Notes: generated from the letters alone by a model not told the origin. A DNA stretch of 64,000 bases from Seonamhaeicola sediminis (GCF_004358095.2 NZ_SMZJ02000009.1:1-64000); one strand, 5' to 3'. Positions 20,336-30,893 are shown, counted from the stretch's first letter. Numbers and translations: made by a program.

Positions 20336-20356
20336 GATTTACGATTTACGATTTAC
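20336..20356 (+). repeat. tandem heptad GATTTAC, three units
   Basis: Three exact units of GATTTAC followed by GATTG in the infA-rpmJ spacer; a partial inverted copy (AATCGTAAATT) follows 16 nt later, allowing a hairpin. The same heptad forms a nine-unit array at 43883-43945. Confidence 0.85.
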
Positions 20357-20400
20357 GATTGAAAAACTTCTAAAATCGTAAATTCGTACGTCTAAAATTT

Positions 20401-20616
20401 TTAATATCTATAAGTTATACGAGCCTTAGTTAAATCATAAGGACTCATTTCTAATTTTACTTTATCTCCTGGTAACAGCTTTATATAATGCATACGCATC
20501 TTACCAGAAATATGTGCTGTCACAATGTGACCATTTTCTAATTCAACACGAAACATTGCATTTGATAATGCTTCTATAATAGTTCCGTCTTGCTCTATTG
20601 CCGCTTGTTTTGCCAT
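20401..20616 (-). CDS. infA: translation initiation factor IF-1
   Basis: 71-residue S1/OB-fold protein that binds the 30S A-site during initiation. Family blocks: [29 protein letters not shown] and the C-terminal [12 protein letters not shown]. It follows secY by 10 bp; adk and map, which separate these genes in many bacteria, are absent. Confidence 0.98.
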   Translation of the reverse strand: MAKQAAIEQDGTIIEALSNAMFRVELENGHIVTAHISGKMRMHYIKLLPGDKVKLEMSPYDLTKARITYRY

Positions 20617-20626
20617 AGTATAATAA

Positions 20627-21970
20627 TTAAGCTATTGCTTTTCTATTTTTACCCGTTTTCATCAAGCCGTCGTAATGCCTATTCAGCAAGTAAGCATTTA
20701 TTTGCTGCATAGTATCAATTGCAACTCCAACCATAATTAGTAGCGATGTTCCTCCAAAAAACAATGCCCAACCTTGACCAACATCCATTAGCTTAACAAT
20801 AAATGCTGGAAACACAGCTATTAAAGCTAAGAAAACAGAACCTGGTAATGTTATTTGAGACATTATTTTATCTAAATACTCGGCTGTTTCAGAACCTGGA
20901 CGAATTCCTGGAATAAAACCACCACTTCGTTTTAAATCATCAGCCATTTTATTAGTTGGCACTGTGATGGCAGTATAAAAGTAGGTGAATACTATAATTA
21001 ACAGCGCAAATACTAAATTATACCAGAATCCGAAAATATCTGAAAAATTTGTTTGCAACCATGCTCCAGCTCCTGTATCTTTTAGCCATGAAGACCCTCC
21101 AATAACTCCTGGAACAAACATAATAGCTTGTGCAAATATAATTGGCATTACACCTGAAGCATTAAGCTTTAACGGTATATATTGTCTAGATCCGCCTGCT
21201 GCAGCTCTTTCATAACCTCCAGAAGCCGTTCTTCTAGCATATTGTACCGCAATCTTTCTAACAGCCATGACCAACATAATAGAAGCTAAAATGATTACAA
21301 ACCAAATTACCAATTCAAAAAGGATAAGCATTACGTTGTTACCTTCCATTCTTGTTGCAGCATTTTGCACAAAAGATTGAGGTAAGGTAGCAATAATACC
21401 TACCATAATTAATAATGAAATACCATTACCTATTCCTTTATCAGTTATTTTTTCACCTAGCCACATAGCGAAAATACATCCTGTAACCAAAATACTTATT
21501 GATGAAAAATAGAAAACTGGTCCTGATAACAAATAAGCACTTTGAGGCACTCCTAAACTAGGTAAACTAGCTAAATATGCAGGTGATTGAAACAAACAAA
21601 TAGCTATGGTTAACCAACGGGTAATTTGTGTGATTTTCTTTTGGCCACTAGCACCCTCTTTTTGCAGTTTTTGCAAATAAGGAATTGCAATACCCATTAA
21701 TTGTACAACAATAGAAGCAGAAATGTATGGCATGATACCTAATGCAAATACCGAAGCTCTAGAAAGAGCTCCTCCTGTGAAGGCAGCAAGTAATCCTAAG
21801 ATACCTTCATCGGTACTATCTGCCAATCCTTGTAATTGATCTGGATCAATACCAGGTAATGTAACAACAGTACCAAAACGATAAACTAACAACAAACCCA
21901 ACGTTAAGATGATTCTGTTTCTTAGTTCCTCTATTTTCCAAACATTTTTTATTGATTCTATAAATTTCAT
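20627..21970 (-). CDS. secY: protein translocase subunit SecY
   Basis: Channel of the Sec translocon in the cytoplasmic membrane. 447 residues with ten predicted membrane segments. Landmarks are [15 protein letters not shown] (first helix), the plug region after [17 protein letters not shown], the cytoplasmic loop [31 protein letters not shown] region (about 240-270) and GFIPGIRPG (about 350-358). Lies 15 bp after rplO. Confidence 0.98.
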   Translation of the reverse strand: MKFIESIKNVWKIEELRNRIILTLGLLLVYRFGTVVTLPGIDPDQLQGLADSTDEGILGLLAAFTGGALSRASVFALGIMPYISASIVVQLMGIAIPYLQKLQKEGASGQKKITQITRWLTIAICLFQSPAYLASLPSLGVPQSAYLLSGPVFYFSSISILVTGCIFAMWLGEKITDKGIGNGISLLIMVGIIATLPQSFVQNAATRMEGNNVMLILFELVIWFVIILASIMLVMAVRKIAVQYARRTASGGYERAAAGGSRQYIPLKLNASGVMPIIFAQAIMFVPGVIGGSSWLKDTGAGAWLQTNFSDIFGFWYNLVFALLIIVFTYFYTAITVPTNKMADDLKRSGGFIPGIRPGSETAEYLDKIMSQITLPGSVFLALIAVFPAFIVKLMDVGQGWALFFGGTSLLIMVGVAIDTMQQINAYLLNRHYDGLMKTGKNRKAIA

Positions 21971-21985
21971 ACTGTTAATAAGGTC

Positions 21986-22438
21986 TTATAATGTTACGGC
22001 TTCTCCTCCAGCAGCTTCAATAGCAGCTTTTGCTGAAGCAGTAAACTTATGAGCAGATACTTTTAATTTAGCCTTTAATTCACCTCTACCTAAAATCTTA
22101 ACTAAGTCGTTTTTACCAGCTAATCTGTTAGATAAGATTACGTCTAAATCTACTGTATCTTTAATCTTCTTATCGTCAACCAATTGTTGTAAAGTATCTA
22201 AATTGATACCTTGATATTCAACACGATTGATATTTTTAAAACCAAATTTAGGCACACGTCTTTGAAGTGGCATTTGACCACCTTCAAATCCTAACTTTTT
22301 AGAATAACCAGAACGTGACTTAGCTCCTTTGTGACCACGTGTAGCAGTACCACCTTTACCAGATCCTTGTCCGCGACCAACACGTTTTCCTTGGTTTTTT
22401 ACTGAACCTTCTGCAGGTTGTAAATTACTTAAATCCAT
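21986..22438 (-). CDS. rplO: 50S ribosomal protein L15
   Basis: 150-residue late-assembly large-subunit protein. Gly/Arg-rich N-terminus (KRVGRGQGSGKGGTATRGHKG, about 18-38), GFEGGQMPLQRRVPKFGF (about 50-67), and a C-terminal domain ending in AAGGEAVTL. Part of the tight spc block: rpmD is 14 bp upstream, secY 15 bp downstream. Confidence 0.97.
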   Translation of the reverse strand: MDLSNLQPAEGSVKNQGKRVGRGQGSGKGGTATRGHKGAKSRSGYSKKLGFEGGQMPLQRRVPKFGFKNINRVEYQGINLDTLQQLVDDKKIKDTVDLDVILSNRLAGKNDLVKILGRGELKAKLKVSAHKFTASAKAAIEAAGGEAVTL

Positions 22439-22452
22439 TTCAGTTTATATTT

Positions 22453-22632
22453 TTAAGCTTCTTCAACAGAAACTAAATGTGATACTTTAGCTACCATACC
22501 CAAAATGTTTGGTGTAGCTTCATGCTCTTTTACTTGACCAATCTTTTTGAGACCTAAAGACTCTAAAATTCTTTTTTGTCTTTGCGTACGATTGATTGCG
22601 CTTTTAACTTTTGTTACTTTAATCTTTGCCAT
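22453..22632 (-). CDS. rpmD: 50S ribosomal protein L30
   Basis: 59-residue protein reading MAKIKVTKVKSAINRTQRQK and ending VSHLVSVEEA. Length, the N-terminal KVTKVKSAI block, the ILESLGLKKIG motif and the position between rpsE and rplO identify L30. It is shorter than common ORF cutoffs. 11 bp separate it from rpsE. Confidence 0.95.
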   Translation of the reverse strand: MAKIKVTKVKSAINRTQRQKRILESLGLKKIGQVKEHEATPNILGMVAKVSHLVSVEEA

Positions 22633-22643
22633 TTCTGTCTATA

Positions 22644-23168
22644 TTAAGCGTTAAAAACTTTTTCAAGTGAAATACCTCTATCTTTAGCAATAGTGTTAGC
22701 ATCTCTTAATTGCAATAAAGCATCAAATGTAGCTTTTACAACATTGTGAGGGTTTGAAGATCCTTGAGATTTTGATAACACATCGTGTACTCCAACAGCT
22801 TCAAGAACAGTTCTTACCGCTCCACCTGCTATAACCCCTGTACCAGGAGCTGCAGGGATGATGTTTACTCTAGCTCCACCATATTTACCTTTTTGCTCAT
22901 GTGGTAATGTTCCTTTTCTAATAGGAATACGTACTAGGTTTTTCTTAGCATCTTCAACGGCTTTAGCAATGGCGCTAGCAACGTCTTTAGATTTTCCTAA
23001 CCCTTGACCTACAACACCAGCCTCATCACCAACTACAACGATAGCTGAGAAACCAAAAGCTCTACCACCTTTAGTTACTTTAGTAACCCTTTGCACACCA
23101 ACTAAACGATCTTTAAGATCTAATCCACCTGGCTTTACTAATTCTGCGCTTTTATAATTTTGATACAT
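22644..23168 (-). CDS. rpsE: 30S ribosomal protein S5
   Basis: Decoding-fidelity protein. 174 residues; the double-stranded RNA-binding-like domain ([19 protein letters not shown], about 20-38) and the second domain with [23 protein letters not shown] split over about 92-118. Six bp after rplR. Confidence 0.98.
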   Translation of the reverse strand: MYQNYKSAELVKPGGLDLKDRLVGVQRVTKVTKGGRAFGFSAIVVVGDEAGVVGQGLGKSKDVASAIAKAVEDAKKNLVRIPIRKGTLPHEQKGKYGGARVNIIPAAPGTGVIAGGAVRTVLEAVGVHDVLSKSQGSSNPHNVVKATFDALLQLRDANTIAKDRGISLEKVFNA

Positions 23169-23174
23169 AATTTC

Positions 23175-23531
23175 TTAAAATTTTAATCCAGCTTCTCTAG
23201 CACCTTCAGCTAATGATTTAACTCTACCGTGATATAAATATCCTCCTCTATCAAAAGCAATGTTCTCAACACCAGCTTTTAAAGCTTTTTCAGCAAGAGA
23301 CTTACCTACCAATTTTGCAGCCTCAGTCTTGTTAACTTTAGCAGTATCTATATCTTTATCTCTAGAAGATGCAGCGCTAATAGTTTTACCCGAAACGTCA
23401 TCTATAATTTGAGCGTAAATTTCTTTATTACTTCTAAAAACAGCTAATCTAGGTTTTACCTCTGTACCAGAAACCACCTTACGTATTCTGTTTTTTATTC
23501 TTTGTCTTCTTTGGTTCTTTGTTAATGCCAT
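23175..23531 (-). CDS. rplR: 50S ribosomal protein L18
   Basis: 5S rRNA-binding protein, 118 residues: basic N-terminus [15 protein letters not shown], then [17 protein letters not shown] and the C-terminal [24 protein letters not shown]. Spc-block order rplF-rplR-rpsE is preserved. Confidence 0.98.
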   Translation of the reverse strand: MALTKNQRRQRIKNRIRKVVSGTEVKPRLAVFRSNKEIYAQIIDDVSGKTISAASSRDKDIDTAKVNKTEAAKLVGKSLAEKALKAGVENIAFDRGGYLYHGRVKSLAEGAREAGLKF

Positions 23532-23541
23532 AACTTAATTA

Positions 23542-24084
23542 TTAAGCTGATTTACCTGCTTTTCTTCTAATTTCTTCACCAACAAACTTGATACCCTTAC
23601 CCTTATATGGTTCTGGTTTTCTAAAACCACGAATCTTTGCAGCTACTTGACCAACAAGTTGTTTATCATGAGAAGTTAACTTTACTATAGGGTTTTTACC
23701 TTTTTCACTTACGGTTTCAACCTTAACTTCAGGAGCTAAGTCTAAAATGATATTATGTGAAAATCCTAAAGCTAAATCAAGTTTTTGTCCTTGATTACTA
23801 GCTCTATAACCTACACCTACCAACTCTAATTCTTTACTAAATCCTTTAGAAACACCTTCTATCATGTTGTTTACAAGTGATCTATAAAGACCATGTTTTG
23901 CTTTAAAGTTTTTAGAATCAGCTGAACGCGATACTGTCACGTTACCTTCTTCAACTTTAACATCAATAGTATCAAACTCTTGAGTTAACTCTCCTAATTT
24001 ACCTTTTACGGTAATTACGTTATCCTTTACTTCTACAGTAACTCCTTCTGGAATTGCTATTGGGTTATTTCCTATTCTACTCAT
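23542..24084 (-). CDS. rplF: 50S ribosomal protein L6
   Basis: 180-residue two-domain large-subunit protein: MSRIGNNPIAIPEGV start, GVGYRA motif (about 91-96) and C-terminal PEPYKGKGIKFVGEEIRRKAGK. Unlike its neighbours it has a Shine-Dalgarno-like GGGAG 6 nt upstream of the ATG. Confidence 0.98.
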   Translation of the reverse strand: MSRIGNNPIAIPEGVTVEVKDNVITVKGKLGELTQEFDTIDVKVEEGNVTVSRSADSKNFKAKHGLYRSLVNNMIEGVSKGFSKELELVGVGYRASNQGQKLDLALGFSHNIILDLAPEVKVETVSEKGKNPIVKLTSHDKQLVGQVAAKIRGFRKPEPYKGKGIKFVGEEIRRKAGKSA

Positions 24085-24090
24085 TGCTAT

Positions 24091-24095
24091 CTCCC
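24091..24095 (-). promoter_or_regulatory. Shine-Dalgarno-like site of rplF
   Basis: GGGAG on the minus strand, 6 nt before the rplF ATG, complementary to the 16S 3' end. Stands out because other starts in this operon have only AT-rich sequence in this position. Confidence 0.5.
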
Positions 24096-24099
24096 TTTT

Positions 24100-24498
24100 T
24101 TAGTAAACGTAACACAATACTTCACCACCTACGTTATCTCTTTTGGCTTGTTTACCTGTCATTACTCCGTGTGAAGTAGAAACAATAGCAACACCAAGAC
24201 CATTAAGGATTCTAGGTAATTCTTTAGCACCAGCATACTTACGTAAACCTGGTTTACTTATTCTTTGAATTTTCTTAATAACAGGCTCCTTAGTTACACT
24301 ATTGTATTTAAGTGCAATTTTAATAGTACCCTGTGTTGTAGAATCATCAAATTTATAACTTAAAATATATCCTTGTTCGAATAATATTTTAGTTATGTCC
24401 TTCTTTAAATTAGAAGCAGGAATCTCAACCACTCTGTGGCCAGCACGTACTGCGTTTCTAATTCTTGTTAAATAATCCGCAATTGGATCTGTGTACAT
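24100..24498 (-). CDS. rpsH: 30S ribosomal protein S8
   Basis: 132-residue central-domain 16S-binding protein: DPIADYLTRIRNAVRAGH (about 4-21), RISKPGLRKYAG and the C-terminal STSHGVMTGKQAKRDNVGGEVLCYVY. In enterobacteria S8 represses the spc operon; whether that holds here cannot be seen. A 72-bp spacer separates it from rpsN. Confidence 0.98.
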   Translation of the reverse strand: MYTDPIADYLTRIRNAVRAGHRVVEIPASNLKKDITKILFEQGYILSYKFDDSTTQGTIKIALKYNSVTKEPVIKKIQRISKPGLRKYAGAKELPRILNGLGVAIVSTSHGVMTGKQAKRDNVGGEVLCYVY

Positions 24499-24570
24499 AA
24501 TTAATTGATTTTGTGATTTTGGTTTTCAGTGTTGGTTACCGAACCTTAAATCTGATTACTTTAAATAATA

Positions 24571-24840
24571 TTACCAACTAGCTTTTCTAACTCCAGGAAT
24601 AAGACCTTGGTTAGCCATTTCTCTAAAAGTTACACGAGAAATTCCAAAATCTCTCATATATCCTTTAGGTCTTCCTGTTAATTTACATCTATTATGCATG
24701 CGAATAGGGGAAGCATTTTTTGGTAACTTTTGTAATGCTTCATAATCTCCAGCTTCTTTTAAAGCTTTACGTTTTGCAGCATACTTAGCTACTGTTTTAG
24801 CTCTTTTTACCTCGCGGGCTTTCATTGATTCTTTAGCCAT
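24571..24840 (-). CDS. rpsN: 30S ribosomal protein S14
   Basis: 89-residue long form without the CxxC zinc motifs, as in most non-zinc S14 proteins. Signature [21 protein letters not shown] spans about 50-70. It lies 3 bp from rplE. Confidence 0.98.
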   Translation of the reverse strand: MAKESMKAREVKRAKTVAKYAAKRKALKEAGDYEALQKLPKNASPIRMHNRCKLTGRPKGYMRDFGISRVTFREMANQGLIPGVRKASW

Positions 24841-24843
24841 AAC

Positions 24844-25395
24844 TTAGTTCTTTTTAAAAGGTAACCCTAATTCAGTTAATAATGATTTTGCTTCTTTATC
24901 TGTTTCTGCAGAAGTTACAAATGTAATATCCATTCCAGAGATTTTATTTACTCTATCAATATTTATCTCTGGAAAAATGATTTGCTCTGTAACACCTAAA
25001 TTGTAGTTACCTCTTCCGTCAAAACCAGTTGCTTTAATTCCGTTAAAATCTCTAACACGAGGAAGTGCTGAAGTCACTAATCTATCTAAGAACTCATACA
25101 TTCTTTCTCCTCGCAAAGTAACTTTAGCTCCAATAGGCATACCTTTACGTAATTTAAAAGAAGCAACGTCTTTTTTAGATATGGTTGCTACCGCTTTTTG
25201 TCCGGATATAGTAGTTAACTCTTCCACAGCGTGGTCTATTAACTTTTTATCTGCAACAGCTGCCCCAACACCTTTAGATATTACTATCTTCTCTAGTTTA
25301 GGAACTTGCATTACATTTTTATATCCAAATTCATCTGTAAGAGCTGCAATTACTCTACTTTTATACTCTTGCTTAAGTCTTGGTGAATATGCCAT
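24844..25395 (-). CDS. rplE: 50S ribosomal protein L5
   Basis: 183-residue central-protuberance protein binding 5S rRNA and the P-site tRNA. Blocks: [39 protein letters not shown] and [11 protein letters not shown]. Only 2 bp follow rplX. Confidence 0.98.
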   Translation of the reverse strand: MAYSPRLKQEYKSRVIAALTDEFGYKNVMQVPKLEKIVISKGVGAAVADKKLIDHAVEELTTISGQKAVATISKKDVASFKLRKGMPIGAKVTLRGERMYEFLDRLVTSALPRVRDFNGIKATGFDGRGNYNLGVTEQIIFPEINIDRVNKISGMDITFVTSAETDKEAKSLLTELGLPFKKN

Positions 25396-25397
25396 AA

Positions 25398-25709
25398 CTA
25401 AATTACTTCATTAGATTTTACTGAAAATCTCACTTTCTTATCGCCTTCAATTTTATAACCTACTCGTGTTGTCTCTCCATTAGCGGTTAACAACGATAAG
25501 TTTGAAATATGAATTGGCGCTTCTTTTTCAACGATTCCTCCTTGAGGGTTTTGTGCACTTGGTTTTGTGTGTTTTTTAACCATGTTAACACCCTCTACAA
25601 TCGCTTTATTCTTGTCTATTAATACCTTTTGTACTTTACCTTCTGCTCCTTTGTGGTCTCCAGCAATTACTTTTACGGTATCTCCTGTTTTAATTTTAAG
25701 CTTTGTCAT
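25398..25709 (-). CDS. rplX: 50S ribosomal protein L24
   Basis: 103-residue assembly initiator. KOW motif [24 protein letters not shown] (about 7-30) and [11 protein letters not shown] follow the family closely. Part of the rplN-rplX-rplE-rpsN block with 2-12 bp spacers. Confidence 0.98.
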   Translation of the reverse strand: MTKLKIKTGDTVKVIAGDHKGAEGKVQKVLIDKNKAIVEGVNMVKKHTKPSAQNPQGGIVEKEAPIHISNLSLLTANGETTRVGYKIEGDKKVRFSVKSNEVI

Positions 25710-25721
25710 CTTAATAATGTA

Positions 25722-26090
25722 TTAAAGCACCTCTGGTGCTAATGATACAATCTTCATGAATTGCTTATCACGAAGTTCTCTTGCAACAGGACCAAATACA
25801 CGTGTACCTCTCATTTCTCCTTGCGGATTTAGTAATACACATGCATTGTCATCAAATCTTATATAAGATCCGTCTGGTCTTCTTACTTCCTTTACAGTAC
25901 GAACAACAACAGCTGTTGAAACAGCTCCCTTTTTAATGTTACCGTTAGGAGTTGCATCTTTAACAGAAACCACTATTTTGTCTCCAACAGATGCATATCT
26001 TCTTTTAGTACCACCTAGAACACGAATAGTTAAAACTTCCTTTGCTCCGGTGTTATCTGCTACCTTAAGTCTTGATTCTTGTTGTACCAT
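25722..26090 (-). CDS. rplN: 50S ribosomal protein L14
   Basis: 122-residue protein of the intersubunit face: [19 protein letters not shown] at the start, [13 protein letters not shown] in the middle, and [28 protein letters not shown] at the end (in two blocks). Two bp from rpsQ. Confidence 0.98.
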   Translation of the reverse strand: MVQQESRLKVADNTGAKEVLTIRVLGGTKRRYASVGDKIVVSVKDATPNGNIKKGAVSTAVVVRTVKEVRRPDGSYIRFDDNACVLLNPQGEMRGTRVFGPVARELRDKQFMKIVSLAPEVL

Positions 26091-26092
26091 AA

Positions 26093-26350
26093 TTACTTAG
26101 CTCTTTCAATTATTTCAACTAATCTCCAACATTTTGATTTACTCATAGGTCTTGTTTCCATGATCCTAACAGTATCTCCTTCGTTGCAGTCGTTTTTCTC
26201 ATCGTGTGCAACGTACTTCTTCGTTTTTAAAACGAATTTTCCATACATAGGGTGCTTTACTTTTTTCACCTCAGAAACCACAATAGATTTCTGCATCTTG
26301 TTACTTGTAACAACCCCTATACGTTCTTTTCTTAAATTTCTTGTTTCCAT
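26093..26350 (-). CDS. rpsQ: 30S ribosomal protein S17
   Basis: 85-residue OB-fold 16S-binding protein: [19 protein letters not shown] (about 7-25) and [25 protein letters not shown] (split over about 49-73). Spacing of 12 bp from rpmC. Confidence 0.98.
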   Translation of the reverse strand: METRNLRKERIGVVTSNKMQKSIVVSEVKKVKHPMYGKFVLKTKKYVAHDEKNDCNEGDTVRIMETRPMSKSKCWRLVEIIERAK

Positions 26351-26362
26351 CTTTCAGCAGAA

Positions 26363-26554
26363 TTATTGTAAATCTCTTTTAGTTAACTCTGTTGCAATTC
26401 TGGCTACAGTACGTCTTACAGTACGTAACTGAATTGGATTCTCTAAAGGAGATATTGCATGAGCTAATTTTAGGTCTGAATAACTTTTTTTAGTCTCACT
26501 AAGTTTTTCTTGTAACTCAGCTGTAGATAATTCTTTAATTTCTGATTGTTTCAT
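26363..26554 (-). CDS. rpmC: 50S ribosomal protein L29
   Basis: 63-residue two-helix protein at the exit tunnel. MKQSEIKELSTAELQEKL and NPIQLRTVRRTVARIATEL give the family pattern. Twelve bp from rplP. Confidence 0.97.
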   Translation of the reverse strand: MKQSEIKELSTAELQEKLSETKKSYSDLKLAHAISPLENPIQLRTVRRTVARIATELTKRDLQ

Positions 26555-26566
26555 AATCTTAAATTA

Positions 26567-26986
26567 TTATGCTTCGTAATCGCGAGCAATTATAAACTTA
26601 GTTTTTACTGGTAATTTTTGAGCTGCTAAACGTAATGCTTCTTTAGCTACGTCTAATGGTACTCCACCAATCTCAAATAAAACGCGTCCTGGTTTTACTA
26701 CAGCTACCCAATATTCTACGGCACCTTTACCTTTACCCATACGTACTTCAAGAGGCTTTTTTGTAATAGGTTTGTCTGGAAATATTTTAATCCAAAGAGA
26801 CCCTTCTCTTTTCATATAACGAGTAGCAGCAATACGAGCAGCTTCAATTTGACGAGCTGTTATAAACGTTGAGTCTAATGCTTTTATACCGAAAGTTCCG
26901 TTTGAAAGTTGGTGCCCTCTTTGAGAAAGCCCTTTCATGCGTCCTTTCTGTTGCTTACGAAATTTTGTTCTTTTAGGCTGTAACAT
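26567..26986 (-). CDS. rplP: 50S ribosomal protein L16
   Basis: 139-residue protein near the A-site t[19 protein letters not shown] at the start, [20 protein letters not shown] (about 33-52) and [19 protein letters not shown] (about 83-101). Twenty bp from rpsC. Confidence 0.98.
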   Translation of the reverse strand: MLQPKRTKFRKQQKGRMKGLSQRGHQLSNGTFGIKALDSTFITARQIEAARIAATRYMKREGSLWIKIFPDKPITKKPLEVRMGKGKGAVEYWVAVVKPGRVLFEIGGVPLDVAKEALRLAAQKLPVKTKFIIARDYEA

Positions 26987-27005
26987 GTTTCTTTACTTTA
27001 AAAAA

Positions 27006-27719
27006 TTACTTTCTACGACGAGGGTTTTTGTTTCCACGTCCGCCACCTTTTCCTTGCTTCTTAGATAAACCAACAAGCGGAGAAAGCTCTCTTTTACCAT
27101 ATACTTCACCTTTCATTATCCATACTTTTACACCTAATCTACCATAGGTAGTGTGGGCTTCAACTAAAGCATAGTCAATATCGGCTCTAAATGTTGATAA
27201 AGGAATACGTCCTTCTTTATAGTGCTCAGAACGTGCCATTTCAGCTCCGTTTAAACGACCACTAATTTGAATTTTAATTCCTTCAGCATTCATACGCATT
27301 GTAGCAGCAATAGCCATTTTTATTGCACGACGGTAAGAAATTCTGTTTTCAATTTGTCTTGCAATACTTGATGCTACTAAAAATGCATCTAGTTCAGGTC
27401 TTTTAATTTCAAAAATGTTGATCTGAACTTCTTTTCCAGTAATCTTTTTAAGCTCTTCTTTTAACTTGTCTACCTCTTGACCACCTTTACCAATAATAAT
27501 ACCAGGTCTAGCAGTAGTGATAGTAACGGTTACAAGCTTAAGAGTTCTTTCAATAATTACTCTACTTACACTAGCTTTAGATAAACGCGCGTGAACGTAT
27601 TTTCTAATCTTATCGTCTTCGGCTAACTTATCACCATAATCGTTTCCTCCATACCAGTTAGATTCCCATCCTCTGATAATTCCTAAGCGATTTCCGATTG
27701 GATTTGTTTTTTGTCCCAT
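27006..27719 (-). CDS. rpsC: 30S ribosomal protein S3
   Basis: 237-residue mRNA-entry protein: [20 protein letters not shown], a KH domain with [18 protein letters not shown] (about 74-91), and the C-terminal domain [12 protein letters not shown] and [12 protein letters not shown]. The Gly/Lys/Arg-rich tail (about 222-237) is low-complexity. Confidence 0.98.
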   Translation of the reverse strand: MGQKTNPIGNRLGIIRGWESNWYGGNDYGDKLAEDDKIRKYVHARLSKASVSRVIIERTLKLVTVTITTARPGIIIGKGGQEVDKLKEELKKITGKEVQINIFEIKRPELDAFLVASSIARQIENRISYRRAIKMAIAATMRMNAEGIKIQISGRLNGAEMARSEHYKEGRIPLSTFRADIDYALVEAHTTYGRLGVKVWIMKGEVYGKRELSPLVGLSKKQGKGGGRGNKNPRRRK

Positions 27720-27728
27720 ACTTCTATC

Positions 27729-28136
27729 TTAACTTTGTGTGTTATTGTTATCTCCAAGCACTAATGTTACATGGTTGGATCTTTTTCTAATTCTATGTGC
27801 ACGACCCTGAGGTGCTGGACGTAATCTCTTTAACATAGACCCGCCATCAACTCTTATCTCTTTTACAAATAATTCAGCCGACTCGATATCTGCATCTTCA
27901 TTTTTAGCTTGCCAGTTAGCAATTGCAGAAAGTAATAACTTCTCTAAACGGTTAGATGCTTCTTTTTGACTAAATTTTAAGATATTAAGTGCTTTTTCTA
28001 CTTTTTCACCTCTTACTAAATCGGCTACTAAACGCATTTTTCTTGGTGACGTAGGACAGTTATTAAGTTTAGCAAAAGCCACTTGCTTTTTACTTTCCTT
28101 AATAGCGTCTGCCATTTGTTTTTTACGACTTCCCAT
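27729..28136 (-). CDS. rplV: 50S ribosomal protein L22
   Basis: 135-residue exit-tunnel protein; [21 protein letters not shown] (about 23-43) and the hairpin-loop motif [23 protein letters not shown] (split, about 97-119) are diagnostic. The macrolide-relevant loop looks intact. Five bp from rpsS. Confidence 0.98.
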   Translation of the reverse strand: MGSRKKQMADAIKESKKQVAFAKLNNCPTSPRKMRLVADLVRGEKVEKALNILKFSQKEASNRLEKLLLSAIANWQAKNEDADIESAELFVKEIRVDGGSMLKRLRPAPQGRAHRIRKRSNHVTLVLGDNNNTQS

Positions 28137-28141
28137 AGCTC

Positions 28142-28420
28142 TTATTTTTTACCTTTATTTTTAGCACCTGCATGTCCTCGGAATGAACGTGTTGGTGAAA
28201 ACTCTCCTAACTTATGACCAACCATGTTCTCTGTTACATAAACAGGTACAAATTGACGGCCATTATGTACTGCTATAGTTTGTCCAACAAAATCTGGAGT
28301 AATCATACTAGCTCTTGACCAAGTTTTGATTACTGTTTTTTTGTTAGCTTCAACGTTTGCAGCCACTTTTCTTTCTAATTTATAATGAACGTAAGGTCCT
28401 TTTTTTAGTGATCTTGCCAT
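28142..28420 (-). CDS. rpsS: 30S ribosomal protein S19
   Basis: 92-residue head protein: [19 protein letters not shown], then [23 protein letters not shown], ending [18 protein letters not shown]. Three bp from rplB. Confidence 0.98.
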   Translation of the reverse strand: MARSLKKGPYVHYKLERKVAANVEANKKTVIKTWSRASMITPDFVGQTIAVHNGRQFVPVYVTENMVGHKLGEFSPTRSFRGHAGAKNKGKK

Positions 28421-28423
28421 GTC

Positions 28424-29251
28424 TTATTTCTTTCTACGTTCTACAATATATTTGTTACTCGATTTTGTTTTAGAACGGGTTCTAAAACCTTTAGCAGGAA
28501 TACCGTTTCTAGAACGTGGGTGACCACCTGAAGCACGCCCTTCACCACCACCCATTGGGTGATCTATTGGGTTCATTACTACTGGTCTTGTTCTTGGTCT
28601 TCTACCTAACCATCTTGTTCTACCCGCTTTACCTGATACTAACAACTGATGGTCTGAGTTAGAAACAACGCCTATAGTAGCCATACAAGTTGCTAGTATT
28701 AAACGTGTTTCACCAGAAGGTAATTTAATAGTAGCAAACTTACCATCTCTTGCCATTAACTGAGCAAAAGCACCAGCACTACGTGCCATAACAGCACCTT
28801 GACCTGGACGTAACTCAACACAAGAGATAATAGTTCCTAATGGAATCTCACTTAAAGGCATTGCATTTCCAATTTCAGGAGCAACTCCTTGTTCACCAGA
28901 CACTACATTTTGCCCAACCTGTAAACCATTTTGAGCAATAATATATCTTTTCTCACCATCTTGATAGTTCAATAAAGCAATAAATGCAGATCTGTTTGGA
29001 TCGTATTCTATTGTTTTAACCTCTGCTGGAATTCCAGTTTTGTTACGTTTAAAATCAATGACACGATACTTTCTCTTATGACCTCCACCTTTGTAGCGCA
29101 TGGTCATTTTTCCTTGACTGTTTCTACCACCAGAACGTTTTTTCGGAGCTAATAAACTTTTCTCCGGCTTATCAGTAGTAATGGTGTCAAATCCATTTAC
29201 TACTCTAAATCGCTGTCCTGGTGTGATTGGTTTTAATTTTCTTACTGACAT
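28424..29251 (-). CDS. rplB: 50S ribosomal protein L2
   Basis: 275-residue protein close to the peptidyl-transferase centre. Blocks: [20 protein letters not shown] (about 31-50), [21 protein letters not shown] (about 150-170), and the conserved C-terminal [19 protein letters not shown] (about 227-245) with the essential His. Confidence 0.99.
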   Translation of the reverse strand: MSVRKLKPITPGQRFRVVNGFDTITTDKPEKSLLAPKKRSGGRNSQGKMTMRYKGGGHKRKYRVIDFKRNKTGIPAEVKTIEYDPNRSAFIALLNYQDGEKRYIIAQNGLQVGQNVVSGEQGVAPEIGNAMPLSEIPLGTIISCVELRPGQGAVMARSAGAFAQLMARDGKFATIKLPSGETRLILATCMATIGVVSNSDHQLLVSGKAGRTRWLGRRPRTRPVVMNPIDHPMGGGEGRASGGHPRSRNGIPAKGFRTRSKTKSSNKYIVERRKK

Positions 29252-29261
29252 TGTTGTCTAA

Positions 29262-29552
29262 TTACATATTAGCATATAAATCAATCATTTCACCTTCCGC
29301 CAGTTGTACAATTGCCTTTTTAACAGCATTTGTTTTACCATGTTGAATACCAGTTTTTGTATACTTGGTACTACGATCTGGACGGACATTTATAGTACGA
29401 ACTTTTTCAACAGAAACACCATAAGTAGCCTCTACAGCTTTTTTGATTTCCACCTTGTTCGCCTTTGTATTCACCGCGAAGGTATAGCAGTTATTTAACT
29501 CACTATCTGCAGTCGCTTTTTCTGTGATTATAGGTTTAATTAAGATACTCAT
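29262..29552 (-). CDS. rplW: 50S ribosomal protein L23
   Basis: 96-residue exit-tunnel docking protein for SRP and trigger factor: ILIKPIITEKATADSE (about 3-18), NCYTFAVNTKANKVEIKKAVE (about 21-41) and VRTINVRPDRSTKY. Short L23 form without the archaeal extension. Eight bp from rplD. Confidence 0.97.
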   Translation of the reverse strand: MSILIKPIITEKATADSELNNCYTFAVNTKANKVEIKKAVEATYGVSVEKVRTINVRPDRSTKYTKTGIQHGKTNAVKKAIVQLAEGEMIDLYANM

Positions 29553-29560
29553 ACTGTGTC

Positions 29561-30190
29561 TTATTTACTTAAGTTAGATTCTATTCCTTCTAAAGCGCCT
29601 TCTAAAAACACTACTTGATTTGCATTTAAAATCTTGTAAGTACTTAATTCTGAGCTTGTTATAACCTCGGAACCTTTTAAATTGCGCGATGACAAATATA
29701 CGTTATTATTTGACCCACCCAACACAAACAAAGACTTTTTGTTTTCCAAGTCTAACGCCTTTAAAACAGCGGTAAAGTTTTTAGTTTTTGGAGCCTCAAA
29801 ATTGAAGTCTTCTAAAACCGTAATGGCCTTTTCTCCTGCTTTAATACTTAACGCAGATTTACGTGCTAAACGCTTTAAGTTTTTATTAAGTTTGAAACTG
29901 TAATTTCTTGGTCTAGGCCCAAACATACGTCCACCACCTTTAAATACACCAGACTTAATACTACCTGCTCTGGCAGTACCAGTTCCTTTTTGTTTCTTAA
30001 TCTTGCGAGTACTTCCAACAATCTCACTTCTTTCTTTAGATTTGTGAGTACCTTGACGTTGATTAGCTAAAAACTGCTTAACGTCTAAATATACCGCATG
30101 ATTATTAGGTTCAATAGCAAACACATCATTAGAAAGCTCTGCTTGTCTACCTGTGTCTTTTCCGTTTATATCTAAAACTGCTACTTTCAT
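29561..30190 (-). CDS. rplD: 50S ribosomal protein L4
   Basis: 209-residue protein lining the exit tunnel: [19 protein letters not shown] (about 45-63), [16 protein letters not shown] region and [20 protein letters not shown]. In E. coli L4 also attenuates its own operon through the S10 leader; here a three-hairpin leader lies upstream of rplC. The start codon overlaps the rplC stop by 1 nt (TAATG). Confidence 0.98.
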   Translation of the reverse strand: MKVAVLDINGKDTGRQAELSNDVFAIEPNNHAVYLDVKQFLANQRQGTHKSKERSEIVGSTRKIKKQKGTGTARAGSIKSGVFKGGGRMFGPRPRNYSFKLNKNLKRLARKSALSIKAGEKAITVLEDFNFEAPKTKNFTAVLKALDLENKKSLFVLGGSNNNVYLSSRNLKGSEVITSSELSTYKILNANQVVFLEGALEGIESNLSK

Positions 30191-30807
30191 TACTTACGAA
30201 TAATTACATAAGAGTTTTTATGTCCAGGCACACAACCTTTAACAACAAGTAAGTTCTTTTCAGCAACTACTTTTAAAACTCTTAAATTTTGAACTTTCAC
30301 TTTTTCACCACCCATTCTTCCGGCCATTTTCATTCCTTTGAAAACTCTAGCAGGATATGAAGCAGCTCCAATAGAACCAGGCGCTCTTAAACGGTTATGC
30401 TGACCGTGAGTAGATTGACCCACACCACCAAATCCGTGACGCTTTACAACACCTTGAAATCCTTTTCCTTTAGATGTTCCAGAGATATCAACAAATTCTC
30501 CTTCAAGGAAATGCTCAACAGTAATGGCATCTCCTAACTTGTACTCCTCGTCAAAACCTTTAAATTCCACGACTTTGCGTTTTACAGAAGTACCTGCTTT
30601 CTTAGCATGACCTAAGTCTGCTTTAGTAGCACTTTTTTCTGTCGCGTCATCGAAACCTAATTGAACAGCCTTATAACCGTCAACCTCTTCAGTTCTGACT
30701 TGGGTAACGATACATGGTCCAGCTTCGATTACTGTACAAGGAATGTTCTTCCCGTTTTCATCAAAGATGCTGGTCATACCGATTTTTTTTCCAATTAACC
30801 CAGACAT
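30190..30807 (-). CDS. rplC: 50S ribosomal protein L3
   Basis: 205-residue early-assembly protein: [20 protein letters not shown] at the start and [21 protein letters not shown] (in two blocks, about 120-140) with the Gln that is methylated in other bacteria. It is the first gene after a 144-bp spacer containing hairpins. Confidence 0.98.
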   Translation of the reverse strand: MSGLIGKKIGMTSIFDENGKNIPCTVIEAGPCIVTQVRTEEVDGYKAVQLGFDDATEKSATKADLGHAKKAGTSVKRKVVEFKGFDEEYKLGDAITVEHFLEGEFVDISGTSKGKGFQGVVKRHGFGGVGQSTHGQHNRLRAPGSIGAASYPARVFKGMKMAGRMGGEKVKVQNLRVLKVVAEKNLLVVKGCVPGHKNSYVIIRK

Positions 30808-30840
30808 AATTTAATTATTAATTTATTTATTACTTATTTA

Positions 30841-30878
30841 AAAAATTTCAGGGACAAAATACGTTTCGTCCCTGAAAT
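30841..30878 (-). terminator. terminator-like stem in the rpsJ-rplC leader (possible attenuator)
   Basis: 11-bp perfect stem (30845-30855 with 30868-30878), 12-nt loop, then T5 on the minus strand, 34 nt before the rplC start. Within an operon it would act as an attenuator or a partial terminator. Confidence 0.6.
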
Positions 30879-30893
30879 GTATTTATCCGTTTT

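Noticed and set aside
26079-26432. A 117-codon plus-strand frame across rpsQ and rpmC
   Set aside because: Antisense to two unmistakable ribosomal protein genes.
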